Shown here piece after piece: positions 32,101 through 43,026 of a stretch of DNA of 64,000 nt (its first letter is position 1; each line of letters opens with the position of its first letter). The DNA is from Yersinia nurmii. GTDB lineage: Bacteria > Pseudomonadota > Gammaproteobacteria > Enterobacterales > Enterobacteriaceae. The notes below the pieces were generated by a model, which was not told the DNA's origin, ran no database searches, and was given only the letters and a program-made list of their open reading frames with translations. Made by a program: the position numbers and the translations under genes. The DNA lies in contig NZ_CPYD01000004.1 in the NCBI RefSeq assembly GCF_001112925.1, forward strand, positions 279,605-343,604. The letters run 5' to 3'.

Positions 32101-32622
32101 ATGGCGATCGTATTAGGTATCGATCCCGGTTCTCGTGTCACCGGTTATGGCGTTATCCGCCAGGAAGGGCGTCAGCTGACCTATCTGGGCAGTGGTTGTA
32201 TCCGAACCGTGGTGGACGACTTACCGACCCGGTTGAAATTGATTTACGCCGGTGTGACTGAAATCATTACTCAGTTCCACCCGGACTTTTTTGCCATTGA
32301 ACAGGTGTTTATGGCAAAAAACGCTGATTCGGCGTTGAAGCTAGGACAGGCAAGAGGCGCGGCCATTGTTGCGGCGGTCAATCTGGATTTGCCGGTGTCT
32401 GAATACGCGGCAAGACAAGTGAAACAAACGGTCGTCGGCACAGGCGCGGCAGAGAAAAGCCAGGTACAACATATGGTGCGTTCGTTACTGAAGTTACCAG
32501 CTAATCCGCAGGCCGATGCCGCCGATGCTTTGGCGATTGCGATTACCCACTGTCATCTCAGCCAAAATACGGTGCGATTGGGGAATAACCAATTGGTCAT
32601 GGCACGTGGTCGTTTGCGTTAA
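32101..32622 (+). CDS. ruvC: Holliday junction endonuclease RuvC
   Basis: 173 residues, same size as E. coli RuvC. A dimeric resolvase that cuts Holliday junctions. The acidic residues are in GIDPGS, AIEQVF and the late [11 protein letters not shown] 32101 follows AAGGTG and agrees with the family start; an in-frame GTG at 32062 has no support. It is separated from ruvAB by a palindrome that is at once terminator and SOS box, as in E. coli, so only ruvAB is expected to be SOS-induced. Confidence 0.97.
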   Translation: MAIVLGIDPGSRVTGYGVIRQEGRQLTYLGSGCIRTVVDDLPTRLKLIYAGVTEIITQFHPDFFAIEQVFMAKNADSALKLGQARGAAIVAAVNLDLPVSEYAARQVKQTVVGTGAAEKSQVQHMVRSLLKLPANPQADAADALAIAITHCHLSQNTVRLGNNQLVMARGRLR

Positions 32623-32672
32623 TTTTGTGCAAAGGCGCGCAAAGACCCGATAAAGCCGGATTAATCGCTGAG

Positions 32673-32698
32673 GGCTGGATATCCATCCAGCCTTTTTT
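32673..32698 (+). terminator. Rho-independent terminator of ruvC
   Basis: GGCTGGAT-ATCC-ATCCAGCC followed by six T. The stem overlaps the LexA box of ruvAB. Confidence 0.85.
32675..32690. promoter_or_regulatory. LexA (SOS) box of ruvAB
   Basis: CTGGATATCCATCCAG differs at one base from the E. coli ruvAB SOS box as I recall it and has the CTG-N10-CAG form. It lies 70 bases before the ruvA start. Confidence 0.85.
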
Positions 32699-32760
32699 AT
32701 GTTATAAACAGCTATAAAATATATTTATCGATATACCTGCCGGGCAAGGAGACAGTTAAG

Positions 32761-33375
32761 GTGATAGGGCGCATCAGAGGTATCATTCTGGAAAAACAGC
32801 CGCCGCTGGTGCTGCTGGAGACCAACGGGGTTGGCTATGAAATCCAACTGCCAATGACCTGTTTTTATGAACTGCCGGAGATTGGGCAGGAAGCCATTAT
32901 CTTTACTCAGTTTATCGTACGGGAAGACGCGCAGTTACTCTATGGTTTCAATGATAAACAGGAACGTGCGTTATTCCGTGAACTGATCAAAGTCAACGGT
33001 GTTGGGCCAAAGCTGGCGCTGGCAATTCTGTCCGGTATGTCGGCACAGCAGTTTGTCAGCGCCGTTGAACGTGAAGAGATCACCACGCTGGTGAAACTGC
33101 CGGGCGTAGGAAAGAAAACCGCCGAGCGTTTGGTGGTGGAAATGAAAGACCGCTTCAAAGGCTTGAACGGCGATCTGTTTAATCATACCGGCGAGATCCC
33201 GTTGCCTACCACTTCGGCGCAGATTTCTGCCGCAGATGCGGAGGCAGAGGCCGCTTCAGCACTGGTGGCGTTGGGATACAAACCCCAGGAAGCCAGCCGT
33301 TTGGTCAGCAAAATTGCCAAGCCGGGCGCAGACTGTGAGACATTAATTCGTGACGCGTTGCGCGCAGCCTTATAG
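32761..33375 (+). CDS. ruvA: Holliday junction DNA helicase subunit RuvA
   Basis: 204 residues with an N-terminal OB fold, two helix-hairpin-helix motifs ([13 protein letters not shown] and [13 protein letters not shown]) and the C-terminal domain III that contacts RuvB. Begins with GTG after AAGGAG. With RuvB it drives branch migration. ruvB starts 19 bases after the stop. Confidence 0.97.
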   Translation: MIGRIRGIILEKQPPLVLLETNGVGYEIQLPMTCFYELPEIGQEAIIFTQFIVREDAQLLYGFNDKQERALFRELIKVNGVGPKLALAILSGMSAQQFVSAVEREEITTLVKLPGVGKKTAERLVVEMKDRFKGLNGDLFNHTGEIPLPTTSAQISAADAEAEAASALVALGYKPQEASRLVSKIAKPGADCETLIRDALRAAL

Positions 33376-33394
33376 TGACAGCAAGAGGTAGAGG

Positions 33395-34399
33395 ATGATT
33401 GAAGCAGACCGCCTGATTTCGGCTGGCGTTATCAGTGAAGAAGAGATCATTGACCGAGCGATTCGCCCCAAGCTATTAAGCGAATATGTCGGGCAGCCCC
33501 ATGTCCGCGAGCAGATGGAAATCTTTATTCAGGCGGCGAAACAGCGCGGCGATGCGCTGGATCATTTGCTGATATTTGGCCCTCCGGGTCTAGGTAAAAC
33601 TACGCTGGCTAATATCGTGGCTAACGAGATGGGCGTGAATCTGCGCACCACTTCCGGCCCGGTACTGGAAAAAGCTGGCGATCTGGCGGCGATGCTGACC
33701 AACCTTGAGCCTCATGACGTACTGTTCATTGATGAAATTCATCGCCTATCTCCGGTAGTCGAAGAGATTCTTTACCCGGCGATGGAAGATTATCAGTTGG
33801 ACATCATGATCGGTGAGGGGCCAGCGGCGCGTTCGATCAAGCTGGATTTGCCGCCCTTTACTTTGATTGGAGCCACGACGCGTGCCGGTTCTCTGACTTC
33901 ACCGTTGCGGGATCGCTTCGGGATTGTGCAGCGGCTGGAGTTTTATCAGGTCGCAGATCTGGAGCATATTGTCAGCCGTAGCGCCCAATGCCTCGGATTG
34001 GAATTAACGCCGGAAGGTGCCCATCAGCTGGCGCGTCGGTCACGGGGCACGCCGCGTATTACCAATCGCCTGCTGCGACGGGTTCGGGATTTCGCTGAAG
34101 TGAAAGCCGATGGTGCCATTAACGGCGATGTGGCGATGAAAGCCTTGGATATGCTGAATGTGGACGCGGAAGGCTTTGATTACATGGATCGTAAGCTATT
34201 GCTGGCGGTAATTGATAAGTTTATGGGGGGGCCGGTAGGGTTGGATAATCTGGCGGCGGCTATCGGGGAAGAGCGTGAAACCATCGAAGACGTGCTGGAA
34301 CCTTATCTGATTCAGCAAGGTTTTATCCAACGGACTCCGCGTGGGCGTATTGCCACTCATCATGCCTACAAGCATTTTGGTATCGATCGAGAAGTGTAA
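33395..34399 (+). CDS. ruvB: Holliday junction DNA helicase RuvB
   Basis: 334 residues, AAA+ motor. Walker [10 protein letters not shown], Walker [10 protein letters not shown], sensor [18 protein letters not shown] with the arginine finger, and a C-terminal winged helix. Ribosome site AGAGGTAGAGG. Second gene of the SOS-regulated ruvAB operon. Confidence 0.98.
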   Translation: MIEADRLISAGVISEEEIIDRAIRPKLLSEYVGQPHVREQMEIFIQAAKQRGDALDHLLIFGPPGLGKTTLANIVANEMGVNLRTTSGPVLEKAGDLAAMLTNLEPHDVLFIDEIHRLSPVVEEILYPAMEDYQLDIMIGEGPAARSIKLDLPPFTLIGATTRAGSLTSPLRDRFGIVQRLEFYQVADLEHIVSRSAQCLGLELTPEGAHQLARRSRGTPRITNRLLRRVRDFAEVKADGAINGDVAMKALDMLNVDAEGFDYMDRKLLLAVIDKFMGGPVGLDNLAAAIGEERETIEDVLEPYLIQQGFIQRTPRGRIATHHAYKHFGIDREV

Positions 34400-34409
34400 T
34401 GTTGTTAGC

Positions 34410-34442
34410 GGCGGAGTCTTGCCTGAATGAGGCAGCTCCGCC
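34410..34442. terminator. Hairpin between convergent ruvB and dtpB
   Basis: GGCGGAG and CTCCGCC pair across an inner GCCT/AGGC stem. No clear T-run on either strand, so termination strength is uncertain. Confidence 0.5.
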
Positions 34443-34466
34443 GAATGAGTTTACCTGAATTAGGTT

Positions 34467-35948
34467 TTAAACCGTGGCTTTCTCAGCTACTGGCGTATTC
34501 ACCATTCGGTTCAACCATGGAATCATCAGCCCCATCACGACTGCAATCCCTAGCGTAGTCAAGCCTATCTTACCGAACACATCGGTGTAGATAGGCAGGG
34601 TCTCCAATGGGTCGGTAATGCCTTCCGGGGTTGCGGTGAAGGTCGCAACGTAGCCACCAATCAGGAAGGATGCTGCCTGTGTCAGGAACCACATCCCCAG
34701 AATAAAGCCCATCAAATACTGTGGTACTAACGCCGCGACCATCGCCAAGCCCAAAGCGCTAATCATTAATTCCCCGAGACTCTGGAATAGATAAACCAGA
34801 ACGATAAACCAAGGTGATGTCAGGCCCTGGGCATCGGCAAACCACATCCCTGCTGCCGCCGCGGTCAAAAATCCCAGTGAGCATAAGAACATGCCCAAAG
34901 TGAATTTGGCTGGCATAGTCAGATCTCTTCCTTTACTACCAAAACGAGTATAGAGGCTGGCGAGAATAGGGCTGGCAACTACCACCCAAAACGGATTGAG
35001 TGCCTGGAAACTGACTGGATTAATGGCAAAACCCAGTATTTCGTGATGAACATTATTAATTGCAAAGAAGTTCAGCGAGGTTGGCATCTGCGCGTACAGC
35101 ACGTAGAAAACAATAGCTTCCAACATCAGAATAAAGGCCACAAACATCTTATTGCGCCCCAAGGTATCCTGCTTGAACGCTTCTTTGAAGAAAATGAAAA
35201 CTACCACTAATGACAGCACGATTAACACCAGATTGGCGATCATGACGTGATTCATCAGCCAGGCACAAACAAATACCATGACGACCGTACCGGCTAGCAC
35301 CAGAAACAGATTTTTCCAGTTTAGTGGCTGGGTGTCAGGCTCGGACCCTATATGGCGAACCATATGACGGCAGCAGAAATAAACCAGCAAAGCAAAGATC
35401 AGGCCGATACCGCATAGATAGTAAGTGACGGTGTAACCATAACGTTCGGCGATAATTGGGGCTAACGACAGAGAAAGTAATGAACCGACGTTAATTGACA
35501 TATAGAACAGGGTAAAAGCGCCGTCCAAACGCGGATCTTTTGGCGGATAGCACTTAGACAATAAGCTAGCAGGATTGGCTTTAAACAAACCATTCCCAAC
35601 GGCAATAATTCCTAAGGCGATAAAAATCAGATTAGGCTGGTACAAGGATAAACCGGTAGCGAAGTAACCAATGGCGAGCACCACTGCACCCAGGACCATG
35701 GTGCGCTTAGTTCCCAGTAAATGATCGCCGACGTAGCCACCAATAGAAATCAGGCCATAAACCAAAGCGGCAAAAGCCCCGAAAGTCACAAATGCTTGTT
35801 CTTGCGAGAAGCCTAGCTGTTTAACAAAGAAAACCGCGAGAATGCCCTGCACGCCGTAGTAGCCAAACCTTTCCCACAGTTCGACAAAGAAGATCATAAA
35901 GAAAGGTTTGGGCTGCTGTAATAAACCGGTTGGTGTGGGTTTATCCAT
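34467..35948 (-). CDS. dtpB: Dipeptide/tripeptide permease B
   Basis: 493 residues, POT family symporter that brings in di- and tripeptides with protons. The family signature [10 protein letters not shown] is present in the first helix. N-terminus [19 protein letters not shown] is nearer to E. coli DtpB than DtpA. ATG 35948 agrees with that start; GAGG lies about 10 bases upstream. An in-frame extension to 35996 has no support. It is the canonical counterpart of the divergent POT protein at 1760. Confidence 0.93.
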   Translation of the reverse strand: MDKPTPTGLLQQPKPFFMIFFVELWERFGYYGVQGILAVFFVKQLGFSQEQAFVTFGAFAALVYGLISIGGYVGDHLLGTKRTMVLGAVVLAIGYFATGLSLYQPNLIFIALGIIAVGNGLFKANPASLLSKCYPPKDPRLDGAFTLFYMSINVGSLLSLSLAPIIAERYGYTVTYYLCGIGLIFALLVYFCCRHMVRHIGSEPDTQPLNWKNLFLVLAGTVVMVFVCAWLMNHVMIANLVLIVLSLVVVFIFFKEAFKQDTLGRNKMFVAFILMLEAIVFYVLYAQMPTSLNFFAINNVHHEILGFAINPVSFQALNPFWVVVASPILASLYTRFGSKGRDLTMPAKFTLGMFLCSLGFLTAAAAGMWFADAQGLTSPWFIVLVYLFQSLGELMISALGLAMVAALVPQYLMGFILGMWFLTQAASFLIGGYVATFTATPEGITDPLETLPIYTDVFGKIGLTTLGIAVVMGLMIPWLNRMVNTPVAEKATV

Positions 35949-36304
35949 GATGGTTTGCCTCTGAATAATCGTTATGAGTGAGTAAGGTGCGCACAAATCC
36001 GTCCCGGCGCGAGAAAGAAAGCCGAATAGAATAGTGAAAGTGTTTTCTCAAAAAGCAACGACGGCAGAGTATTACACTGGATGAATATTATGTTTGTGGC
36101 TGATCACACTAATTAAAACTTAACGGATGGTTTTTGTATCCGACATGTTTATTTTGTGCGGAATTTTATCAAATGCAGAATGTTATCAAATGCAGAAAAA
36201 GAGAAGCGAAATAACCCCGGCTAAGCAGTTATGCCAATAAGGTTATCTCGGAGAAAAGTGAATATAAGGAAAAATACGATATAAATAAGTGGGTTAAATA
36301 AAAG

Positions 36305-36325
36305 GTAAGAAGTAAGAAGTAAGAA
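36305..36325. repeat. Three tandem GTAAGAA heptamers
   Basis: GTAAGAA occurs three times head to tail, followed by a partial copy (GTAA). A short repeat of this kind can vary in copy number by slippage; it lies just past the znuB terminator. Confidence 0.85.
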
Positions 36326-36339
36326 GTAAATATAAACGC

Positions 36340-36372
36340 GACGGAGGGAGCGGTGAACCGGCTCCCTCCGTC
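36340..36372 (-). terminator. Strong hairpin after znuB
   Basis: GACGGAGGGAGC and GCTCCCTCCGTC make a 12-bp GC-rich stem with a 9-base loop, 5 bases past the znuB stop. A weak T-containing tail (GCGTTTATATTT) follows on the minus strand. Confidence 0.75.
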
Positions 36373-36377
36373 GAGCT

Positions 36378-37163
36378 TTATCCTCTAGGCTTTTGCGAGA
36401 GGCTGAGCACAAACATCACCGCGGCGCAGAGAACCACGGATGGACCGGCTGGCGTATCGTAAAGCGCAGAGAAGGCTAGACCGCCGGTTACAGCGAGAAT
36501 GCCAATCACCACGGCTATCCCGGCCATTTGCTCCGGTGTGCGAGCAAAACGACGGGCGGCGGCGGCGGGAATGATTAGCAATGACGTGATGATCAGTGCG
36601 CCGACAAATTTCATTGATAAACCAATGGTCAGCGCGGTAATGAGCATCAATAGCATTTTGACGCGCTGTAGATTAACCCCGTCAACGTGTGCCAGTTCAG
36701 GGCTAATGGTCATCGATAACAACGGCCGCCACTGCCAGCACAGCACCAGTAATACCACGGCAACGCCGATGGCAATCATCCAGATATCATTTAGGGTGAC
36801 TGAAAGCAGGTCGCCAAACAGATAGGCCATCAGGTCGACCCGTACATTTGACATTAGGCTGACGACAACGAGACCGAGCGATAATGCGCTGTGCGCCATG
36901 ATGCCGAGTAAGGTGTCGACGGCCAACTGCGGGCGACGTTCCAGCCACACGAGAACCAGAGCCAATATCAGCGTCATGGCGATCACGGCGTAAAACGGAT
37001 TCACATTCAACAGCAAGCCAAATGCCACGCCGAGTAGCGAGGCGTGAGCCAAAGTATCACCGAAATAAGACATTCGACGCCAAACCACAAATGACCCCAG
37101 TGGGCCAGCGGCGCAGGCAAGCAGTACACCCGCTAACCAGCCGGGTAAAAGTAATTCGATCAT
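36378..37163 (-). CDS. znuB: Zinc ABC transporter permease ZnuB
   Basis: 261 residues, inner-membrane permease of the ABC-3 family with about eight helices. [12 protein letters not shown] holds conserved histidine near the membrane. Start overlaps the znuC stop by 4 bases, so the two are coupled. Works with ZnuC and the periplasmic ZnuA to take up zinc. Confidence 0.96.
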   Translation of the reverse strand: MIELLLPGWLAGVLLACAAGPLGSFVVWRRMSYFGDTLAHASLLGVAFGLLLNVNPFYAVIAMTLILALVLVWLERRPQLAVDTLLGIMAHSALSLGLVVVSLMSNVRVDLMAYLFGDLLSVTLNDIWMIAIGVAVVLLVLCWQWRPLLSMTISPELAHVDGVNLQRVKMLLMLITALTIGLSMKFVGALIITSLLIIPAAAARRFARTPEQMAGIAVVIGILAVTGGLAFSALYDTPAGPSVVLCAAVMFVLSLSQKPRG

Positions 37164-37918
37164 GCGTCACGGCTCCCTGGATTTTTTAGAATAATTTTGC
37201 CATGCAAATCGTGACGATGATTATGGTGATGACGGTAAACGGCCAGTTTTTCGGCACCGCGATTGCCGAACATAGCGATAAATTCTGGATGGGTAGAAAC
37301 CACTTCTGGCGCGCCAGAGCAGCAAATATGTTGGTTAAGGCATAATACTTCGTCGGTTTTCGCCATAACCAGATGCAGATCGTGGGACACCATCAGTACG
37401 CCGCAGCCCAGTTCGGTACGCAGCTGTTCAATCAGATCGTACAGCGCTAGCTGCCCGTTGACATCGACACCCTGTGTTGGTTCATCCAGCACCAGTAACT
37501 GAGGCTTATTCAGCAAAGCTCTGGCTAGCAGCACCCGCTGATTTTCTCCGCCAGACAGTTTCTGCATGGGCTGATCTAATAAATGGGCAGCATGGACGCG
37601 TTTCAGTGCCGGTAAAATATCTGCTTGCTTCACACCGGGTTTAAGGCGCATAAAACGGCTCACCGTCAGCGGTAGAGTGGCGTCCAGATGTAATTTTTGC
37701 GGCACATAGCCAATACGTAATCCAGGCTCCCGCACCACGGAACCGCCGGTAGGGGCGATCAATCCCAGTACCACACGAACCAGCGTCGATTTTCCCGCGC
37801 CGTTTGGCCCAAGCAGCGTGAGGATTCTTCCCGGCTGTAATGAGAGGGAAATATCAGCGAGTACCCGCCGATTCCCGAAGGTAACGGATATTTTGTTCAG
37901 ACTTACCAATGTGGACAT
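37160..37918 (-). CDS. znuC: Zinc ABC transporter ATPase ZnuC
   Basis: 252 residues. Walker [10 protein letters not shown], signature LSGGENQR, Walker [13 protein letters not shown] and the switch His in MVSHDLH. The C-terminal tail is His-rich ([13 protein letters not shown]), plausibly a zinc sensor or buffer. Transcribed divergently from znuA, with a Zur-type site between. Confidence 0.96.
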   Translation of the reverse strand: MSTLVSLNKISVTFGNRRVLADISLSLQPGRILTLLGPNGAGKSTLVRVVLGLIAPTGGSVVREPGLRIGYVPQKLHLDATLPLTVSRFMRLKPGVKQADILPALKRVHAAHLLDQPMQKLSGGENQRVLLARALLNKPQLLVLDEPTQGVDVNGQLALYDLIEQLRTELGCGVLMVSHDLHLVMAKTDEVLCLNQHICCSGAPEVVSTHPEFIAMFGNRGAEKLAVYRHHHNHRHDLHGKIILKNPGSRDA

Positions 37919-37941
37919 GATGATTACGTTTGCAGAATTAA

Positions 37942-37965
37942 GTGAATGTTATAATATTACGCTTT
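37942..37965. promoter_or_regulatory. Zur-box between znuC and znuA
   Basis: GTGAATGTTATAATATTACGC resembles the E. coli Zur site (GAAATGTTATAATATCACAC as I recall it): the core ATGTTATAATATNAC is shared. It lies between the two divergent starts and should repress both when zinc is plentiful. Confidence 0.8.
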
Positions 37966-38014
37966 TCCAGTGAAAAGGACGAGATAACTTACCATGTTCA
38001 AGAGAAATAACGTT

Positions 38015-38971
38015 ATGTTACAAAAAAACCAATGGCTACGAAGAACCTTATTAGCCAGCGCCGTTTTGATGGCAGGTGTGGTACATAGCGCATCAGCAGC
38101 GGTAGTAACCTCCGTCCGTCCGTTGGGATTTATTGCGGCTTCTATCGCTGACGGCGTGCTACCAACGGAGGTTTTACTGCCCGATGGCGCTTCGCCACAC
38201 GATTATGCCCTTCGTCCGTCCGATGTCCAGCGTTTACGTCAGGCTGAGCTGGTAATTTGGGTGGGACCGGAAATGGAGGCCTTTCTGAGCAAGCCATTGA
38301 CGCAAGTCCCTGCCAGCAAACAGATTGCTGTTTCCCAATTGCCCCAGGTTTCAGCGCTTTTAATGAAAGGTGACGAGCATGATGAACATGAGGGTGAGCA
38401 TGATGCGCATCATGATGATCATGCAGCGAATAATGATGAACATGGGCATCACCACGGTGAGTACAACATGCATGTTTGGCTTTCGCCAGAGATTGCTAAG
38501 TTGACGGCAATTGCTATTCACGACCGATTATTGGAACTTATGCCACAAAATCGGGACAAACTAGATGCAAACCTGCGCCGATTCGAGGATCAACTAGCGC
38601 AAAGCGACAAAAAAATTGCTAATATGCTGAAGCCTGTGCAGGGTAAGGGATATTTTGTTTTTCATGATGCCTATGGCTACTTTGAAAAACACTTTGGCTT
38701 GGCTCCATTGGGTCACTTTACAGTCAACCCCGAAATACAACCCGGCGCACAGCGTTTACATCAAATTCGAACACAGTTGGTTGAGCAAAAGGCGGTATGC
38801 GTTTTTGCTGAGCCACAATTCAGGCCGGCCGTAATTAATGCCGTTGCCAAGGGAACTCAGGTGCGTTCAGGCACGCTGGATCCATTGGGTAGCGGCATCG
38901 CATTGGATAAAGATAGCTACACAGAGTTTCTGTCTCAGTTGTCTAATCAATACGTGAGCTGCCTGAAGTGA
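38015..38971 (+). CDS. znuA: Zinc-binding periplasmic protein ZnuA
   Basis: 318 residues with a signal peptide (cleaved near SASA-AVV) and the cluster A-1 zinc-binding fold: His of SPHDYALRP, His of MHVWLSPE and His of LGHFTVNPE are the likely zinc ligands. Between about residues 119 and 148 is a His/Asp/Glu-rich loop. The ATG at 38015 matches the family start; ATG 37994 is an in-frame alternative with an equally weak ribosome site. Confidence 0.95.
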   Translation: MLQKNQWLRRTLLASAVLMAGVVHSASAAVVTSVRPLGFIAASIADGVLPTEVLLPDGASPHDYALRPSDVQRLRQAELVIWVGPEMEAFLSKPLTQVPASKQIAVSQLPQVSALLMKGDEHDEHEGEHDAHHDDHAANNDEHGHHHGEYNMHVWLSPEIAKLTAIAIHDRLLELMPQNRDKLDANLRRFEDQLAQSDKKIANMLKPVQGKGYFVFHDAYGYFEKHFGLAPLGHFTVNPEIQPGAQRLHQIRTQLVEQKAVCVFAEPQFRPAVINAVAKGTQVRSGTLDPLGSGIALDKDSYTEFLSQLSNQYVSCLK

Positions 38972-38992
38972 GACTTATAAGGATACTCATAA

Positions 38993-40309
38993 GTGCAGCA
39001 GATAGTCCGAACTATCGCTCTGGCGTATAACAACTTACCGCGGCCCCATCGAGTGATGCTGGGGTCGTTGACCGTAATGACCTTGGCCGTTGCCGTTTGG
39101 CGGCCATTTGTTTATCACCCAGAACACGATCCCATTGCGAAAAGCGTTATTCTTGATACCAGCCAGGCGAGGATTCTGGCTCCCGAGGCCAGTGAACCGC
39201 TAGACCAACCGAGTCCGGACGATGAGATTCCTCAGGACGAACTGGACGCTAAAGATGTTAATGAAAGTGGCGTTCATGAATATGTGGTTTCTACCGGCGA
39301 TACCCTTGGCAATATTCTGACTCAGTACGGCATCGAGATGTCCGATGTGGCGTTACTGGCTTCGCAAAATCGCGACCTGCGTAATCTGAAGATCGGGCAG
39401 CAAATCTCTTGGACGGTGAACGATTCCGGCGACTTACAACGCCTGACTTGGGAAGTGTCTCGCCGTGAGACGCGGACTTACGATCGCGTTGGCAATACTT
39501 TTAAAGAAACCAAAGAGCTGCAAAAGGGTGAGTGGCGTAACAGCGTACTGACCGGTCGCTTGGACGGCAGTTTCGTTAATAGCGCTAAGAAAGCTGGGTT
39601 GAACAACTCGGAAATCCGCGCTGTGACTAAAGCCTTACAGTGGCAGTTAGATTTCAGTAAATTGCGCAAAGGCGACCAGTTCGCCGTGCTGATGTCGCGT
39701 GAAGTGCTCGACGGGCGCAGTGAGCAAAGCCAACTGGTCGGCGTGCGTATGCGCTCTGGCGGCAAAGATTACTATGCTATTCGCGCCGAAGACGGCAAGT
39801 TCTATGATCGTCAGGGTTCCGGTTTGGCCCGTGGCTTTATGCGTTTCCCAACCATGAAGCAGTTCCGCGTCTCTTCCAACTTTAATCCACGTCGTATTAA
39901 CCCGGTTACCGGTCGTGTTGCGCCGCACAAAGGCGTCGATTTTGCTATGCCGGTCGGTACTCCGGTACTGGCGGTGGGCGATGGCGAAGTCGTGATTGCG
40001 AAACGCAGCGGCGCGGCGGGCAACTATGTGGCTATTCGTCACGGTCGCCAGTACACCACGCGTTATATGCATTTGAAAAAGCTGCTGGTTAAACCCGGTC
40101 AAAAAGTGAAACGGGGCGATCGTATCGCGCTGTCTGGTAATACCGGTCGTTCCACTGGCCCGCATTTGCACTATGAATTCTGGATCAACCAGCAGGCGGT
40201 TAACCCGCTGACGGCTAAACTGCCTCGTTCCGAAGGATTGAGCGGTAAAGATCGTAGCGATTATCTGGCTATTGCGAAAGAAGTCATCCCGCAGTTGCAG
40301 CTCGACTAG
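38993..40309 (+). CDS. mepM: Murein DD-endopeptidase MepM
   Basis: 438 residues, inner-membrane anchored (one helix near residues 20-37) with a periplasmic LysM-type domain (EYVVSTGDTLGNILTQYG) and an M23 metallopeptidase domain. Zinc ligands are in HKGVDFAMP and HLHYEFW. It cuts D-Ala-meso-DAP cross-links so new murein can be inserted. GTG start at 38993 after AAGGATAC. It lies between znuA and lpxM, as in E. coli. Confidence 0.95.
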   Translation: MQQIVRTIALAYNNLPRPHRVMLGSLTVMTLAVAVWRPFVYHPEHDPIAKSVILDTSQARILAPEASEPLDQPSPDDEIPQDELDAKDVNESGVHEYVVSTGDTLGNILTQYGIEMSDVALLASQNRDLRNLKIGQQISWTVNDSGDLQRLTWEVSRRETRTYDRVGNTFKETKELQKGEWRNSVLTGRLDGSFVNSAKKAGLNNSEIRAVTKALQWQLDFSKLRKGDQFAVLMSREVLDGRSEQSQLVGVRMRSGGKDYYAIRAEDGKFYDRQGSGLARGFMRFPTMKQFRVSSNFNPRRINPVTGRVAPHKGVDFAMPVGTPVLAVGDGEVVIAKRSGAAGNYVAIRHGRQYTTRYMHLKKLLVKPGQKVKRGDRIALSGNTGRSTGPHLHYEFWINQQAVNPLTAKLPRSEGLSGKDRSDYLAIAKEVIPQLQLD

Positions 40310-40315
40310 CCGGTA

Positions 40316-40343
40316 ATTCCTCTCAGGAATTCTTGAGAGGAAT
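40316..40343. other. Hairpin after mepM
   Basis: ATTCCTCTCA and TGAGAGGAAT make a 10-bp perfect stem with an 8-base loop, 7 bases past the mepM stop. No T-run follows on the plus strand, so it may slow mRNA decay more than end transcription. Confidence 0.6.
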
Positions 40344-40512
40344 AAATAAAATCTAATGTGGTCGTTATGGTGATATTCATTGTAACGGCCACGTTGGTTA
40401 TCAACAGATCAGGTATTTCAGCCTGATATCAGTTTTTACAGTCAGAAGGACAATTGCATTCTTTATCTTCGCAATTATGATTAGCTGATTGGCCTATTCG
40501 AAGAGTTTCCTG

Positions 40513-41475
40513 ATGCAAAAAGAGAAGAACGACAGCGCGGGTTTTATTCCGGTATTCCAAAAATCATTCCTTCATCCGCGTTTTTGGGGCGTATGGCTAG
40601 GTATTGGCGTGATGGCCGCGCTGGCTTATTTACCGGCAAGAATTCGCGATCCTTTTTTAGCCAGTGTAGGCCGTCTGGCCGGTAAATTCGCCAAAGGCGC
40701 TCGTCGGCGGGCGCGGATAAACCTTCTTTATTGTTTGCCGAATATCAGTGAGACCGAGCGTGAGCAAATTATCGATGAGATGTTTGCCACCGCGCCACAG
40801 CCGATGATGCTGATGGCCGAACTGTGTTTCCGCGATCCTAAGCACGTGTTGTCCCGTGTTCATTGGCACGGTGAATCTGTTTTAGATGAACTCCAGCAAC
40901 AAGGGCGCAACGTTATCCTGCTGGTGCCCCACGCGTGGTCTATCGATATTCCCGCCATGTTATTGGCCGGGCAGGGGAAACCGGTCGCCGGAATGTTCCA
41001 TCATCAGCGCAACCCGCTGGTGGATTATCTGTGGAATAGCGCTCGCCTGCGTTTTGGTGGTCGCATTCATGCTCGCGAAAGCGGCATAAAGCCTTTTATC
41101 AGCTCTGTGCGTCAGGGGTATTGGGGCTATTATCTGCCGGATGAAGATTACGGCGCAGAGCAGAGCGAGTTCGTTGATTTCTTCTCGACCTATAAAGCCA
41201 CGCTGCCTGCGGTAGGACGTTTGATGAAAGTGTGCCGTGCGGCCATTGTGCCGATGTTTCCTGTTTATAATTACCGTGAACATCGTTTGGATATTTATAT
41301 TCGTCCACCAATGGATGATTTAGCGGATGCGGATGACGCTTACATTGCTCGTCGCATGAACGAAGAAGTTGAGGCTTTGGTTAGCCCTAATCTGGAGCAG
41401 TACACCTGGATTTTGAAACTGCTGAAAACCCGTAAAGAAGGTGAAATCGAGCCTTACGTACGCAAGGACCTATAA
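40513..41475 (+). CDS. lpxM: Lipid A myristoyl acyltransferase LpxM
   Basis: 320 residues, inner-membrane protein with a single N-terminal helix. Adds the last secondary acyl chain to Kdo2-lipid A. The HX4D catalytic motif is HAWSID, and the family block GGRIHARESGIKPFI with SSVRQGYWGYYLPDED follows. ATG 40513 gives the best match to the family start; upstream in-frame TTG at 40489 is less likely. A strong terminator follows. Confidence 0.95.
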   Translation: MQKEKNDSAGFIPVFQKSFLHPRFWGVWLGIGVMAALAYLPARIRDPFLASVGRLAGKFAKGARRRARINLLYCLPNISETEREQIIDEMFATAPQPMMLMAELCFRDPKHVLSRVHWHGESVLDELQQQGRNVILLVPHAWSIDIPAMLLAGQGKPVAGMFHHQRNPLVDYLWNSARLRFGGRIHARESGIKPFISSVRQGYWGYYLPDEDYGAEQSEFVDFFSTYKATLPAVGRLMKVCRAAIVPMFPVYNYREHRLDIYIRPPMDDLADADDAYIARRMNEEVEALVSPNLEQYTWILKLLKTRKEGEIEPYVRKDL

Positions 41476-41533
41476 TCCTGCGTGAGCGGAACAGGAACAT
41501 GGGTTTAGTAGTGAAATAAGATGCAGATAAAGA

Positions 41534-41568
41534 AAAAGCCAGTCAACTTAGCGCTGACTGGCTTTTTT
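41534..41568. terminator. Bidirectional terminator between lpxM and pykA
   Basis: AAAAAGCCAGTCA pairs with TGACTGGCTTTTTT across a 9-base loop; T-runs on both strands serve the convergent genes. Confidence 0.95.
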
Positions 41569-41583
41569 ATTGGTGCAGAATAA

Positions 41584-43026
41584 TTATTCCACGCGAATAA
41601 TACGGCTGGTGTTAGTGGTACCTATGGTCCCCATCACATCGCCTTGAGTGACGATAACCAGATCGCCAGAAACCAGGAAGCCTTTATCACGCAGGCAGTT
41701 AACCGCTTCATTGGCTGCCACTACGCCATCGGTGTGGTTGGCGCAATAAACCGGCGTGACGCCGCGATAGATCGCGGTCAGGTTCAGCGTATGCTCATGA
41801 CGAGACATAGCAAAGATCGGTAAACCTGAGCTGATACGCGACATCATTAAGGCAGTACGACCAGATTCGGTCATGGCAATGATCGCCGTGATACCTTTTA
41901 GGTGGTTAGCTGCGTACATCGTGGACATCGCGATGGCTTCTTCGACGTTATCGAATTGCACATCTAAACGGTGCTTGGAAACGTTAATGCTTGGGATTTT
42001 CTCTGCACCCAAACAGACTCGCGCCATAGCGGCTACGGTTTCAGCCGGATATTGACCCGCCGCCGTTTCTGCTGACAGCATCACCGCATCGGTTCCGTCC
42101 AACACGGCGTTTGCTACGTCCATGACTTCAGCGCGGGTTGGCATTGGGTTGGTGATCATTGATTCCATCATCTGCGTGGCGGTAATGACCGCACGGTTCA
42201 GCTGACGGGCACGACGAATTAGCTTTTTCTGGATACCGACCAGCTCTGGATCGCCAATTTCTACACCTAAATCGCCACGGGCAACCATGACCACGTCAGA
42301 GGCGAGGATGATGTCATCCATCGCTTCGTCAGTGGCTACGGCTTCGGCACGTTCGACTTTGGAGACAATTTTCGCGTTACAGCCAGCATCGCGCGCCAAA
42401 CGGCGGGCATAATGCAAATCTTCGCCAGTTCGCGGGAAGGAGACGGCCAGATAATCGACGCCAATTTTTGCGGCAGTCACAATATCGGCTTTGTCTTTCT
42501 CGGTCAGCGCTTCAGCGGATAAACCACCGCCCAGTTTGTTGATGCCTTTATTGTTGGAGAGAGGGCCGCCGACGGTGACTTCGGTGAACACTTTCATGCC
42601 CTGAACTTCCAGCACTTTGAGCTGAACGCGGCCGTCATCGAGCAATAGAATATCGCCCGGCACCACGTCTGCAGGTAATCCTTTGTAATCGATACCGACT
42701 TTATCTTTGTCGCCTTCGCCTTTACCCAGATTGGCGTCTAACAAGAATTTATCGCCAATATTCAGGAAGACTTTACCTTCCTTGAAGGTGGATACACGGA
42801 TTTTTGGCCCTTGTAAGTCGCCAAGAATTGCCACGTGACGCCCCAAACGAGCGGCGATTTCGCGCACTTTATTGGCGCGTAACATGTGGTCTTCAGCGGT
42901 GCCGTGGGAAAAATTCAGGCGGACTACGTTTGCACCCGCAGCAATAACCTTTTCCAGGTTATTATCGCGGTCGGTAGCCGGCCCCAGTGTGGTAACAATC
43001 TTGGTCCTTCTGAGCCGTCTGGACAT
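41584..43026 (-). CDS. pykA: Pyruvate kinase II (PykA)
   Basis: 480 residues, the size of E. coli PykA. Makes pyruvate and ATP from phosphoenolpyruvate and ADP. Conserved [13 protein letters not shown] near the start, catalytic Lys in [11 protein letters not shown], and [12 protein letters not shown]. Lacks the longer PykF-type features, consistent with the AMP-activated isozyme. GGAG precedes ATG 43026. Next to hexR, as in E. coli. Confidence 0.97.
   Translation of the reverse strand: MSRRLRRTKIVTTLGPATDRDNNLEKVIAAGANVVRLNFSHGTAEDHMLRANKVREIAARLGRHVAILGDLQGPKIRVSTFKEGKVFLNIGDKFLLDANLGKGEGDKDKVGIDYKGLPADVVPGDILLLDDGRVQLKVLEVQGMKVFTEVTVGGPLSNNKGINKLGGGLSAEALTEKDKADIVTAAKIGVDYLAVSFPRTGEDLHYARRLARDAGCNAKIVSKVERAEAVATDEAMDDIILASDVVMVARGDLGVEIGDPELVGIQKKLIRRARQLNRAVITATQMMESMITNPMPTRAEVMDVANAVLDGTDAVMLSAETAAGQYPAETVAAMARVCLGAEKIPSINVSKHRLDVQFDNVEEAIAMSTMYAANHLKGITAIIAMTESGRTALMMSRISSGLPIFAMSRHEHTLNLTAIYRGVTPVYCANHTDGVVAANEAVNCLRDKGFLVSGDLVIVTQGDVMGTIGTTNTSRIIRVE

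Larger units (their letters stand above)
35949..36377. other. dtpB upstream region and znuB tail
   Basis: About 430 bases. It should hold the dtpB promoter (near 35949-36200, AT-rich), a run of three GTAAGAA 7-mers at 36305-36325, and the znuB terminator. A 63-codon frame on the minus strand (36221-36412) crosses the repeats and the znuB end and is not convincing. Confidence 0.55.

Noticed and set aside
36221..36412. Minus-strand frame of 63 codons
   Set aside because: It overlaps the end of znuB and crosses the heptamer repeats and terminator; no ribosome site or homology.
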